From the NCBI GenBank assembly GCA_964504285.1, contig CAZDDZ010000009.1, positions 1 through 48,232 on the forward strand: a stretch of DNA of 48,232 bases. The letters run 5' to 3'. The stretch is from Pseudoflavonifractor sp964504285. GTDB taxonomy: Bacteria > Bacillota > Clostridia > Oscillospirales > Oscillospiraceae. The translations under genes were made by a program, and so were the position numbers. Below, in pieces: positions 27,970 to 38,300 of the stretch (the stretch's first letter is position 1; every line of letters begins with the position of its first letter). The notes beneath the pieces are model-generated. The model searched no databases. It was not told the origin of the DNA and worked only from the letters and a program-made list of their open reading frames with translations.

Positions 27970-29310
27970 CTAGCCCTTTTCCATCAGGGGCCCGAAGTCG
28001 TCTAGAATTTCCGTCTCGCTTCTGGGGCTGAACTTGGCCTGACGGAGATTCTCCAATATCTGCCGCCCACGGCGCAGCCGCTCCCGCAGCTCAGGGCTCA
28101 TTTCGCTCTCGTTTGTAAGCTCATAGACCTCTCGTGTTTCCAAATAGGCCAGAAGCTCCCGGCGCATGGCACTGCTGGTTCGCTTCATGGCCCCGGTCTG
28201 CACCGCGCCGCCCAGTCGGGATACCGACAGGCCGTAATTGATGGCCGGCTTCTGACCCCGCTCGAACGATTTGGCTGAGAGCACGATCTGCCCGTCTGTA
28301 ATAGAGATTATATTGGTGGAAATATAGTCGGTAATGTCCCCGCCCTTTGTCTCGCAGATGGGCAGCACAGTAATGGAGCCGCCATTCTTGTGCTGACAGC
28401 CCTGCTCCAGCAGACTGGCATGGGCGTGGAAAATATCGGGAGGATAGGCGTCCCGTCCGGGCACCTTGCCGGAGAGCAGGGCAATTTCACGGCAGACATC
28501 GGCATGGCGCTTAAGGTCGTCAATGACAACCAGCACATCCCGTCCCTCCTGCAGCATATAGCGCTGAGCCACGGTCATGGCCGCATATGGGGTGTTGCGC
28601 AGCATCGGGGGACACTCGTCGTTAAAGGCGGCCATAATTATGGTATAGTCCATGGCCCCCCGGCGCAGCAGCTCCGCGTAGATTTCCTTAACTTCCTTTT
28701 TGGTCTTGCCAATGGCCACGTAAATGCACAAGACCTCCTCCTGCCGTTGGTTCACGATGGCATCCAGGGCAATCTGGGTTTTACCTGTCTTTTTATCACC
28801 AATGATCAGCTGGCGCTGCCCGCGGCCCACCGGGTACATTAGGTCAATACCCGTAATTCCGGTGTGGAAGGGCCTGACCACCGGCCCACGGTCCATAATG
28901 GGAATATTAGCAGACTCCACCGGCAGCTCTTGCAGATCGGAAAAGCGCTCCCCCGCCAGCAAATCCATGCCGAACATATCCACCACATGACCCACTGCCT
29001 GGGGGGAAAACTGCATGAAAAACTCCTGGCCTGTGCCAACTGCCTCGTCCCCCACCAGCATGCGTCCGTACCTGCGGGTCAGCGCCACGGTGATAGAGTC
29101 TCGCCCCACCCGCTCCACATAGCCCTCGCCAACCTGGCCCAAGCCCGGGCTGTCAATGGTCACCCGGTCAAAATAGGAAGCATTTTCCAGTCCTCCTACC
29201 TCCACAATATAGCTGCGGACTCTACGCAGCCGCCCCATTTCATAAACATTGCCGCCCTGCTCAATATCCCGGAGCTTTTGGCGCACCAGCTCATCCACAT
29301 AATTGTTCAT
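27970..29310 (-). CDS. F-type ATPase alpha-like subunit
   Basis: The 446-residue protein is an F1 alpha homologue: YPVGRGQRQLIIGDKKTGKT holds Walker A (171-178), D264 lies in VLVVIDDLKRHA, the PGRDAYPPDIFHAHASLLE stretch is typical of alpha, and the Arg finger R365 sits in LSVSRLGGAVQTG. It is about 60 residues shorter than ordinary alpha (about 505), because the C-terminal helical domain stops soon after the LENLRQAKFSP stretch. The ATG at 29310 shares a base with the stop of the preceding b-delta-like gene (TGATG), so the two are translationally coupled. Together with beta and gamma it would form a complete alpha3-beta3-gamma motor. Confidence 0.92.
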   Translation of the reverse strand: MNNYVDELVRQKLRDIEQGGNVYEMGRLRRVRSYIVEVGGLENASYFDRVTIDSPGLGQVGEGYVERVGRDSITVALTRRYGRMLVGDEAVGTGQEFFMQFSPQAVGHVVDMFGMDLLAGERFSDLQELPVESANIPIMDRGPVVRPFHTGITGIDLMYPVGRGQRQLIIGDKKTGKTQIALDAIVNQRQEEVLCIYVAIGKTKKEVKEIYAELLRRGAMDYTIIMAAFNDECPPMLRNTPYAAMTVAQRYMLQEGRDVLVVIDDLKRHADVCREIALLSGKVPGRDAYPPDIFHAHASLLEQGCQHKNGGSITVLPICETKGGDITDYISTNIISITDGQIVLSAKSFERGQKPAINYGLSVSRLGGAVQTGAMKRTSSAMRRELLAYLETREVYELTNESEMSPELRERLRRGRQILENLRQAKFSPRSETEILDDFGPLMEKG

Positions 29311-30089
29311 CAGCCGATCTCTCTTTCCTTGAGACTGAAATCATACAGCAGGTTACCGCTGACCACTTGGATTCCCTCGCAGATGTCATCCCGATATTCC
29401 GCGCCTTCCTCCAGACTGACTGTCCGGTCCCCGCAGCGCACTGCCAGTCCGTCAGCCTCCAGAATACACAGCTCTTTTAGCCATTCATAAAAGCGGGTAA
29501 CATCAAAATCTCGGCCAAGCTGTTCGTCATAAAAATCCCGCAGCAGTACCCAGCCCTGATCGTCCAGCGTGGTATCCAAAATCTCCAGCTGCTCCGCCGA
29601 GGGGAGCTGGGCAATGCGGAACACCGTGTCAAAGGACAGGTCTGCCCGAAGGCGGGCGGCGGCCGTCCCTCTCCCCCGTGGTGTCCCCTTGGTCAGCCTG
29701 TCCACCCGGCATACAATTTGAGTCCGCTCCTCCGGCCCCAGCCGAAAGTGGTCCCGAATTACACCGTAGCCCCCGGGAAGCGCCTTGGTGCGATAGCTGG
29801 CGCTGCCGGGAATACCCGAAGGCCCGCTTGGCGCTCCGTTTTCTGTCAGGGACATATCGGGCGGACAGGGTCCGCTTTCTTTCTCCCGCTGCCTTTTGGC
29901 AATTTCCTCCTGCAGGCTGTGAAGTTCCCCGCTCTTGGCGTCAATCAGCCGGTCGTAGGAGGTCAGCAGGCGGGCCATGTCGGCCCGTATGCGTATTCCG
30001 GCCGTGGCGGCCAGACTGTTTAACAGAATCAGCACAAGGCCGACCAGAAGAATTAAAATGATAACCACTGCTACAAAAACCGTGTCCAT
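29310..30089 (-). CDS. Membrane-anchored b/delta-like peripheral stalk protein
   Basis: The 259-residue protein has one N-terminal helix (about 4-27), a charged helical stretch (about 33-72, including SLQEEIAKRQREKES), a Pro/Ser/Gly linker (about 73-100) and a C-terminal domain of about 160 residues. Between c and alpha, standard operons have b (atpF) and delta (atpH). This single gene fills that slot, and its end (EGIQVVSGNLLYDFSLKERE) recalls the delta C-terminus (a GG-x-hydrophobic strand followed by D-x-S and a helix). I therefore propose a b-delta fusion forming the stator arm. The match is too weak to be certain, and it may be an unrelated anchor. It ends on the alpha start codon. Confidence 0.7.
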   Translation of the reverse strand: MDTVFVAVVIILILLVGLVLILLNSLAATAGIRIRADMARLLTSYDRLIDAKSGELHSLQEEIAKRQREKESGPCPPDMSLTENGAPSGPSGIPGSASYRTKALPGGYGVIRDHFRLGPEERTQIVCRVDRLTKGTPRGRGTAAARLRADLSFDTVFRIAQLPSAEQLEILDTTLDDQGWVLLRDFYDEQLGRDFDVTRFYEWLKELCILEADGLAVRCGDRTVSLEEGAEYRDDICEGIQVVSGNLLYDFSLKEREIG

Positions 30090-30158
30090 GCCGCCCTCCC
30101 TTCCTTAACCCGCTTTTTCCTCAGCTTAGCCCGACCCGTGTAATGCGCATTTTATCGG

Positions 30159-30404
30159 TCAGGCCAGGTACGGGTTAAAGAACATGAGCAAAAATACAAA
30201 GGCAAAGAGCAGCAGAAGCAAAATCACCAGAACAATGGCCACTACCAGGACAGAATGAACCACATCGCTCTTTGTCTCCGGGTTACGGCCTACCGCCTCG
30301 GCCACCTTGGCTCCCATTACGCCCATGCCGATACCGATACCGAGAAAGGCCAGTCCGATCATCCAGCCGATGGCAGACATGGTGGTAGATAATACAGCTT
30401 CCAT
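30159..30404 (-). CDS. F-type c-like proteolipid lacking the ion-binding carboxylate
   Basis: The 81-residue two-helix protein has the c-subunit glycine motif in helix 1 (GIGIGMGVMGAK) and the cytoplasmic loop AVGRNPE, which matches the usual ARQPE. Helix 2 should carry the ion-binding Glu/Asp 17 residues after the loop Glu. Here that position is Val within VLVVAIVLVILLLLLF, and the only acidic residue is the Asp at the helix start. I checked the codons on the reverse strand and they are unambiguous. The ring could therefore form but should not carry H+ or Na+. The ATG at 30404 has GAGGAG upstream. It sits directly after the 613-aa surface-protein gene and before the b-delta-like gene, in the standard c-b-delta-alpha-gamma order. 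Confidence 0.9.
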   Translation of the reverse strand: MEAVLSTTMSAIGWMIGLAFLGIGIGMGVMGAKVAEAVGRNPETKSDVVHSVLVVAIVLVILLLLLFAFVFLLMFFNPYLA

Positions 30405-30441
30405 AATATTTTTCTCTCCTCTTTCTGTGTGCCTTCTTTGC

Positions 30442-32283
30442 TCACGGTGCAGCTTGCAGCTCCAAGAACGCCAGTATTTTGGTCAGGCGTTCTCCCAGGT
30501 CGGGAGCCCAGGCACGGGCTGCCCCCGGAAGGGCGGTATATGCCTCCAGCCCGCCCTTTACCACAGCTTTATCGGTAGCGTTGGTACCCATAACGGCGCC
30601 GGTGGCATCCACCGTGTAGGTATAGTTGAGGACCGGCGCGTGGAGCGCCAAGAAGTTCTGCCAATCTGTCTTGCCGTAATAGGGGTTTGCAATGGTAACA
30701 CTGGTAGACACCTCACGGTTTTGCCCGCCGTACTTCATGTTGGCAAGGCTTAGCGTAAGGCTCTCCCCGGCAGTACCCAGATCCACGGCAATTTGTCCGC
30801 TGTATCCCCCCGAGGCCGCCGCCGCTACATTAATATTGTCCACCGCGTCAACCGCCGCCTGGTCGGTCAGCCTAACCTGCCCGTCGGTAAATACGAGACC
30901 TGAGTCAAATCGCACGGTGTAGCTCACAGCTGTCTCACTCAGGCCCGTAATAATCAGGTCAGCGGTCAGGGCAGAGGTGGTAATGTACAGGGTATCCTGT
31001 GCCTGATCGGTCAGGCCGTTGCAGAACTCCACCTTGTAGCGGGTGGATGGCTTTAGGTTGTAAATGGTAGCCTGGGTAGCGTCAATGTCCACATTTACCC
31101 GCTGGGGTGTACCCAGGGGGTCCAGGGTGTCGGTGACACGGAAGTACACATCTCCCAGCTGACCATAGGGATCGTTGACACTGTAAATAATGTTCACACT
31201 GGTGTAGGAAGGGAGGGCGCTGTACATATGCATGGCTCTGCGGCCCTCGGTTACATCAGGCGCAACACCCGTTCCGCCGGTGCCGCCCGCACCGCCGCTG
31301 CCGCCTGTGCCGCCGGTACCGCCGCTGCCGCCGCTGCCGCCTGTGCCGCCCGTACCGCCGGTACCGCCGGTGCCGCCATATCCGCCGGTACCGCCATATC
31401 CGCCGATTCCGCCCAGACCGCCCTCGCCGCCGCTGCCGCCGGTACCGCCTTCACCGCCCAGGCCGCCCAAACCGCCCGTACCGCCGGTGCCACCTTCGCC
31501 GCCGCTGCCGCCCGCACCGCCGGAAATGTCCAGGACAATTTCCTCCGGGTTTGCCGTCTGCCCCTTTGCCGCCCGCTCGGCCGCCTTCTGGCGCAGCAGA
31601 GTCACATCGGTCTCGGGTTTATATTCGTTGGTAGATCCGATAATCTGCTTGCAGTCAATATCGCTGAGCCCCATGGTCAGTTGCTCATTCGCAATGTCAA
31701 AGGTAAAATCCTCACCGGTCAGAACGGTGGCGTTGATGGTCTTTACACTTACCTGGTCGTTGAGCAGCAATGCGTTGCCGCCCTTGTCCATGACGATAAA
31801 AAGATAGCCCACGGTGTCCAGAAGGGAGCCGGTATCGCTCAGCTGTGGCCCTACCGCCAGATAGCGGCGGTCAGCCAGCTTATAAAAGGCACCCTGGTTA
31901 AGGTCTGACAGTTCGTAATAAGAGGGAAGCCGTACCACGCTGCTGTCGGCCAAAATTTGATAGCCGCCGCCCAGCAGCTCCAGCTTTCCATCATCGTAAA
32001 GCACAGTGTTGGCGCCCAGCTCGTGGACTATGCCGTCATTCAGTTTTAGCGTCCACGTTCCATTCCAGGACCTGGTTGCCACACCGGGAGCCGTCATTGC
32101 GATCAGCCCTGCCCCCGTATCGTAAGCCACGCAGCGCTCCGAGACTTGGTACCCGACAGGCTGCTTGCTCAGTACATAGCGCACGCCCAGGCCGAAGGCA
32201 AAAAAGGTCGCAAGAATGAGCAGGCTAAATACCGTAACCGCCCGCCGGGCTTTCCGATTTAATTTTCGCTTTCCCTTTTTCAT
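30442..32283 (-). CDS. Single-pass surface protein with GGX-triplet stalk
   Basis: The 613-residue protein has a basic N-terminus (KKGKRKLNRKARR), a membrane helix (about 16-37), a beta-rich domain (about 40-225), a run of about 28 Gly-Gly-X triplets (255-339; X mainly Thr, Ser, Glu, Leu, Tyr) and fibronectin-III-like modules (about 350-535; for example TIYNLKPSTRYKVEFCNGL). The C-terminal part is soluble with no wall anchor. The topology would put everything after residue 40 outside the cell. In a canonical atp operon this slot, before the c gene, holds the a subunit; here a surface protein takes it. The ribosome site is weak (GGGAAAGAGAG), 27 bp after the 2392-aa gene, so coupling is likely. 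The function is unknown. Confidence 0.85.
   Translation of the reverse strand: MKKGKRKLNRKARRAVTVFSLLILATFFAFGLGVRYVLSKQPVGYQVSERCVAYDTGAGLIAMTAPGVATRSWNGTWTLKLNDGIVHELGANTVLYDDGKLELLGGGYQILADSSVVRLPSYYELSDLNQGAFYKLADRRYLAVGPQLSDTGSLLDTVGYLFIVMDKGGNALLLNDQVSVKTINATVLTGEDFTFDIANEQLTMGLSDIDCKQIIGSTNEYKPETDVTLLRQKAAERAAKGQTANPEEIVLDISGGAGGSGGEGGTGGTGGLGGLGGEGGTGGSGGEGGLGGIGGYGGTGGYGGTGGTGGTGGTGGSGGSGGTGGTGGSGGAGGTGGTGVAPDVTEGRRAMHMYSALPSYTSVNIIYSVNDPYGQLGDVYFRVTDTLDPLGTPQRVNVDIDATQATIYNLKPSTRYKVEFCNGLTDQAQDTLYITTSALTADLIITGLSETAVSYTVRFDSGLVFTDGQVRLTDQAAVDAVDNINVAAAASGGYSGQIAVDLGTAGESLTLSLANMKYGGQNREVSTSVTIANPYYGKTDWQNFLALHAPVLNYTYTVDATGAVMGTNATDKAVVKGGLEAYTALPGAARAWAPDLGERLTKILAFLELQAAP
31267..31521 (-). 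repeat. 9-bp tandem repeats coding GGX triplets
   Basis: About 28 imperfect 9-bp units encode Gly-Gly-X. The repeats vary at codon third positions but are similar enough for slippage or recombination to change copy number in units of three residues without breaking the frame. GGX runs can fold as polyglycine-II helices, as in some phage adhesins and snow-flea antifreeze protein. Confidence 0.9.
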
Positions 32284-32310
32284 TCCTGGCTGCTCTCTTT
32301 CCCGCCTGTT

Positions 32311-35300
32311 TTATTGCGCGGTATGCGCTGGCGACGCAGTGCCTTCTGCCGGGTCACCATTTCCGCCCGCAGGCGGCGCCTCCGTGTCCTCCTGCGGCTG
32401 CCCGCCGGGTGTGGGTACGGGAATGGGTGATGGCGTTAATTCTGCTGTGGGTTCCGGCATTAATGTCGGTGTCGGTTCTGGCACCGGCGTCTCAATCGGT
32501 TCCGGAGCTTTAGTCGGTTCCGGCAGTTCGGTCGGTTCCGGTAGTTCAGTCGGTTCCGATGTCTCTGTCGGTACGGGTGTCTCCGTTGGGGCGGTTGTCT
32601 CGGTTGGCGTCGATGTCTCCGTTGGCTTCGGCGTTTCCTGCGGTATCTCCTCTGCCGGTATAGACATAAACAGTGTCGCGGCTGTCTCTTCGTTAAGTTC
32701 AATGACAGAGGTCAGCCGGTACCCGCCATCGGGCTGCTGGGTCACGCTGCAGTCTGCCCCGGCCTCCACGAGAATGTCGCTGCTGATATAGGACAGTCCG
32801 TCATCGGACATGCGGTAGAACTGAACGGTAACCGTATAGCTCTGCACTCTTGCATCAACAGGGAGTGCTGTAAAGGCAGGCGCAACCGCAATTTGGTAGG
32901 TATTGGTACCTGTTTGGAGCATATTGGTCGGCACCTGGGGAGTACCCGCCACGCCGCTGGAGACGCTCAAGCTCTGTATTGCCAGATTGTTCTCTGTGGT
33001 ATAAAGGGCCGTCACCGACCATGCCATATGAGTAATGGTGGATTGGTGCACCGGATTTGTAAGTGTCACGATAAAATCGCCGCCCTGTTTGGCCACGGTT
33101 ACCACACCGGCAGAGGTCTCTGTGGTAGTGTACTGCACACTTCTGGTGGCCAAAAGCACACTGGTACCCTGGCTAACCTTAATGGCCGACTGGCTTAGCG
33201 GATTTTCCTCGCTGCCCAGGGCGCGGCCTGCCAGAATATCACTGCGGGTAGGCCTTCCGTGGCGATAGCCGCCGCTATCCACCGAGTCGTAGTCATCCCG
33301 AATGGCATAGAGGTAGCAGGTAAAAGTATCGCCCTTGTGGAACATGTCCGGGTTACCTTCGTTTGTCAGCCGCAGCTTGAGTGTGTTGTTCAGGGACAAG
33401 GGCTCCCCCGGCGTCCAGTCTTGGGCAGTGGAGAGCAGTGCGTCGGTCACATCGGTATACACCAGCATTCCGGATTGGGAATCCAGTCTTGCTCTAACCA
33501 CCGCCACAGTGTATCGGTCATAGCGCAGGGCTGCCCCGCGCCGGATGTACGCAGGGGTAAAGGCAATGGTTGGAACTGCCGCGCCATTCTCGCCGGTGAG
33601 AATTTGATACGCACCGCTCAGGTTTACCACGTCGTCGGTCTTGGTCACGGTGACGCTTTGCACCGCATTTTCCTTACCCGCCTCGGTGTGAATTAAATCG
33701 TCCTTCTCCGCGTCTCCGCCCACAGCTTTGGGCCCCTTGCCATTGTTATATACGCGTACCCGCACGCGGTACTCCTGCCCGTAGCTGAGATAAATACGCT
33801 CCTCTGTTTTATCCAGCGTGCCGTCATCCCTAAATTTATCCGCACGGTAGAGAAGCCCATTGCAAACCCATTCTGTCTGGCTTCCCAGGACAGTTTCCTG
33901 AATACCCACGTCAAAAATATCAGTCTTGCCGTCCACGGCCTTGGCAGCATCGCCTGCGTCCAGATAAGTTAGGAAATTCCAGGCTGTGGTGCCGTCTTCA
34001 TTTTGGGTCGGCGACTGGAGCTCCAGCGTGTAGTAAAAATCAACCACCTGACTGATATTTATATCCACATGCAGGCGCTTGTTCATATAGTTTCCTGCCC
34101 AGTAGGCCGCCCTCAGCGCAACACGAGGTTCTGCGCTGGTCTTGAGCCACAGGTAGTTCTGAATTTCATTGCCGCTGGAATTAAACATATTAAGTGGCTT
34201 ATATACGCCTCCATCCAGGTAGTAGGCAACCACCTGATACTCCATGTCGGAGTCCAATCCGCTGAACACGAGCTGACCTTGTTGGGTACTGCCCGGGAAC
34301 TGGGTCAGGGTGGCCTCCTCATCCGGAGCTGCATCCACCCACTGTCCTTCCTTCAGCACCTGGCCGACCCAGACGTTTTCCACACGCTTACTCAGCCGGA
34401 AGGACACTTCCCCTGCCTTCAGGGCGGTCAGGCTGTAATCGGCCTGAATATTATTTGCTCCCGCGCCCATTTTGCTATAAGTCACGATGGGGGTTACCTT
34501 AGGTACCTCAAAGCTGCTCGCATCCAGTCGGCGGCCCTCCGCGTCGTATACCTCGGTATGGAATGTGCCGCTCTTTTCCAGCGTCCGGGGCGCGAGAGAA
34601 AGCGTGCCCGCCAGCAGTCCTACCGCATTGTCGCACGTGTACTGCACGGTCTCCTTGCGTGGAGTAATGTCGCTGTTGCGTGTGCTTGTGACCTGAAGAC
34701 CGGTCAGCCCTGTGAGCGAGAGATCAAAAAAGCTTCCCCAGTAAGGCAGGTCGTTCCCCTCTGTGATTTTGTTCTCCAATACACCCACCGGGCTGGAGCT
34801 AAAACGATAGCGACCATTGGGCTGCAGCTTCATTCCGGTAACGTTGGCATCGGTTCGTACCGCGTAGCTGCGCAGCGCCATTGTGCCCGTGGGGGCCGCT
34901 CGGAAGCCCTCCTCCCCCGTCTCGTAGAGCAGGCAAGCACTCACCGACACACCGCTCTGGCCCGCCAGAGCCCCCAGCTCACTGCTCAGGGCAATTCGGA
35001 ACGTTATGCTGTAATTTTTTCCGCCCACATCCTTGGATACGGTGCAGCCGTCCACTCCTTCCAGGTACTTATCCAGACTTACCACCGTTTTTTTATCCCC
35101 GCCGGTAAAGGTCAGTCGCAGACCATTTACCTTGTCCAGCACCTCAATGGGACCGGTAAGCTCAGCGGTGTAGCGGTTGACCGAGGTTTTATTTCCGTCG
35201 GTATATCCCTCTTTTAGACTCAGACGCACATTACCTGTACCCACAGTATCCATAAATTCACCGGGATCATGGTAGAAGGTAAAAATATTTTTGTAGTAGG

Positions 35301-38300
35301 GAATAACCGTGCCGCCGCCCGCCGGGGTCATCCGATATTGGCTGTACTGGATGGCCTCCGGCGTATAGCCTCGGGGCGTGCCGTCCTCGGCAAACAGACC
35401 TGCCCCACCCTTTGTATATTTGTTGGTGTACCACTGTATCCGTACCGATGCCGCCACCGAAGCGGCAGCTCCGGTGTGATAGACCGTGACGGGATTGCTC
35501 CAAAGATTCCCCACGGCACCCGGCTTTTCCGTCTCCACGCGGGCGTAGACTGCTTCTCCTACCGCGCTGCCCTCCAGGGCGGTGCCGCTGGTAAGCCCGT
35601 TCCGGTTGTAGAGCTGGGCCGTCTGATTGTCTGCGGCTCTAAGCACCGCACCCTCGGTGTCCTGAATATACACGCCCCAGGTCACGCTCTCCCTGGTGGA
35701 GGTCCATGGAAGGGCATAGGCCACCGGCGCCTTATGCGGCGCATCCTGGGGGGCGGAGTGGGGAATGTTTTTATAACTGGTATACTGTGTGCCCAGGGAG
35801 AACGGGTAGTACAGCGTCCCCGGGCTGTTTTCAAGCTGATAGGTCAGTGTCCAGGCAAATACAAACTGGTGGCCGGTGGCTGGCTCGTCCTTATGCTCGT
35901 CATTATAGAAAAAGAGGAAATAGCCGTTGGCGTCGGCAGTGGTGCCCGGCCGATAGGCGGCAATGGCATCCATCTGCGCCTGGGAATTGTCGGGGTAAAT
36001 TCCCTTATAATAGTTTTCTACCGTCTGCGGCACAAAGCGCACCATGGGCATAGCACCGACAACGGGCACCTGTACCGTAATGCTGGCCAGGGCAGACCCC
36101 TTCCCGGTGGCGGAATCCACCGCGGAGACCGGGGAGAGCGGACACCCGGGATAATTCGTGCTGTCGAGCACCCAGCTGCCCCCCGACGTCGTGTAGTCCT
36201 TGTGAAAATCAGGATAGTCAAAGGCGTAGAACGTAATGGTTTTTGCCAGCTTGCCCGTGTTGGGATAGGTAGGAATCAGGGTATAGCTGTCATCCTTAAT
36301 GCCGTCCTTATTGTCGTCGTTTGCAACCACAGTCACACCCTTTTCAGGGTCGGGCAGTGGGTCGGGGGTTGCGCTCAACTGTATGTTGTGGCTCTCATCA
36401 GTTTCTCCGGTTATTTTGAACTGATTGATGTACACCGCACCGTCCCCGGTGGATGTGGGCGGTGCTCCGGTGTCGCCCGGTTCGTTAATCAGGTAGGCCT
36501 TTTGGTTAACACGGTTTTTCCCATCCACTGTGTAGTCGCAAGCCTCGGTTGCCTTAATGTGCACCATAGACATGCCTGACAAATTGGCCGCCTTCAGGCC
36601 AAAGGATTCCTCGGTTAAGGTCAGTCCCGCTTTCATCAGTTCACCTAGCGACGCCGCGTTTTTCGCCTCCTCGGTACCCAGAACTGTCTCATAGGTGCTC
36701 TCGGTCAGGGTCAGCGTGCCCAAATCCTTTCCGGGATTATCATGGCTGCCTACAACCAGCGTCAGCTTCAGGGCCGAGAGGGTATTCATCTGGCGGCTGA
36801 AAGAGGCCTTTTCCGCCTCATCGGCAGTTGTCCGCGCAGCAAAGCTCAGTTGGGTGGAAAAAGCATTGGTGGTACCGGTGGCGGTGCTGTCCACCCAATT
36901 TCCCCGCACGGCCACGGTATCCGGCGTCTGTACCACGCAGGTACCCACAAGCACATTGGTTTCATAGGCATTGGTGCCGTCCTCAGTCAGGTCGCCGGTT
37001 ACCATAACGCGGTACTGTAAATTGGGCCGCAGGCCGTTGACCGCACCCACTCCGCTTACATCGGCGGCAGTCAGAGCCTGATTGGGAATATCGATCTGCA
37101 CATATCCGCTTTCCACCCGTCCCACCAGATAGGCCGAGCCATCCGTGGGTACATCCTCCTGCAAATAAACAGGGTACTGCACATAGTAATAGCCGGACGC
37201 CCGTATGGTCACCTTGGGATGGTGAGTCTTGTCCAGCAGCAGCCGGGCCCCGTCTGTTCCGGGCACAACCATAACAGTACCGCAGAGCTGGTCGTACCAC
37301 CCCGAAAGTTCCGCCGCTGTATCAGGGTCCCCGGCGGAGCCGGAACCGCTGTTTACAAAGTAGACTGCGGGCAGTCTGCTGCCGTTCAGGCGGGCCAGGT
37401 TGGAAAAGGCACTTACCAGCTGGGCGGTTTTCTCATTGTCGTTAAAAAGGGCGACCGTACGAACATAGTAGCCGATACCCGACTTGAGCAGCGTTCCATC
37501 CAGCGGCACGGTAAGTCCCGCCGAGGAAACGGTGGAGATGGTCTTAACCGGCTTTACATTGCCGTTTATCAGCACACCGCTCCGCACGTCATTTTCGTTA
37601 TAAAACTCGTAAGTATAGCCGGTGACGCCCTTGTCGGGATCATACACCGCGCCGGGGGTCAGGTCAAAGCCCCAGCTCTCACGGTTAGGGGTCATGGTGG
37701 GCGCGCCGACGGTAGCCCTGAGCTTTAGCGTCGTAAGGGCCAAAATTTGCTCGGGCATCAGTCCGGTACCATTAAGTTCTACCACCATACGGGCGTAATA
37801 GGTCTTGTTGCTGGCCAAGGCCTCGGTCAGTGTATTGGGGCCAAAGGTATACGAAGCACTGCCGGAAGTCAGATCCAGCTCCCCATAGCCCAGGGTGGTG
37901 GGCAGGATAGGGGTACCCGGGGTGGCGCGGAACGCATCGTCCAGACTGCCGTAGAGGTAGACCTTTGCCGTGCTGCTCAGGCCAGCGGAGGCGTAGCTCT
38001 GCTTTTTGACGGTCAGACTAAGGGATGCTGCCGTCCGCCCCGACACTTCCATAAAGACGCCGGTGGAATCGGTCCAGAAGGTCTTGCTGATAAAGTCACG
38101 CAGGTAGTCCACAGAATTTTCTGTATTCGTATTGATGGGGGCGGCCACCACCAGGCGGTAAGGGTGATCCGGCTCCAGGTTTGCAAAGGAAATAGGGTAT
38201 CCACCGGGGTCCAGCTTATCAAACTCGGGCGGAGTGGCAAGCGTTTCCTTAATGGAGTTGGTGGCCATATCCACTAGGTAGACCACCGAGGACAGCTCCG

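Noticed and set aside
24731..29310. The ATPase genes as the cell's housekeeping ATP synthase
   Set aside because: No a subunit, no clear epsilon, a c subunit without the ion-binding carboxylate, a ParA insertion and giant surface-protein neighbours do not fit energy conservation.
24731..29310. FliI/type III secretion or V-type ATPase
   Set aside because: Distinct alpha-like and beta-like subunits with DELSEED and a gamma homologue identify F-type; no flagellar, secretion or V-type D/E/F/G genes are present.
31267..31521. CRISPR-like array
   Set aside because: The 9-bp units have no spacers and simply encode Gly-Gly-X.
31228..31908. Plus-strand Ala- or Pro-rich frames across the GGX repeats
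   Set aside because: They are read-throughs of the 9-bp repeat on the opposite strand with no start signal.
34003..36579. Long plus-strand frames (404 and 436 codons) opposite the 2392-aa gene
   Set aside because: They are antisense to a strongly supported gene, lack ribosome sites and show no family likeness; they arise from the codon bias of the real strand.
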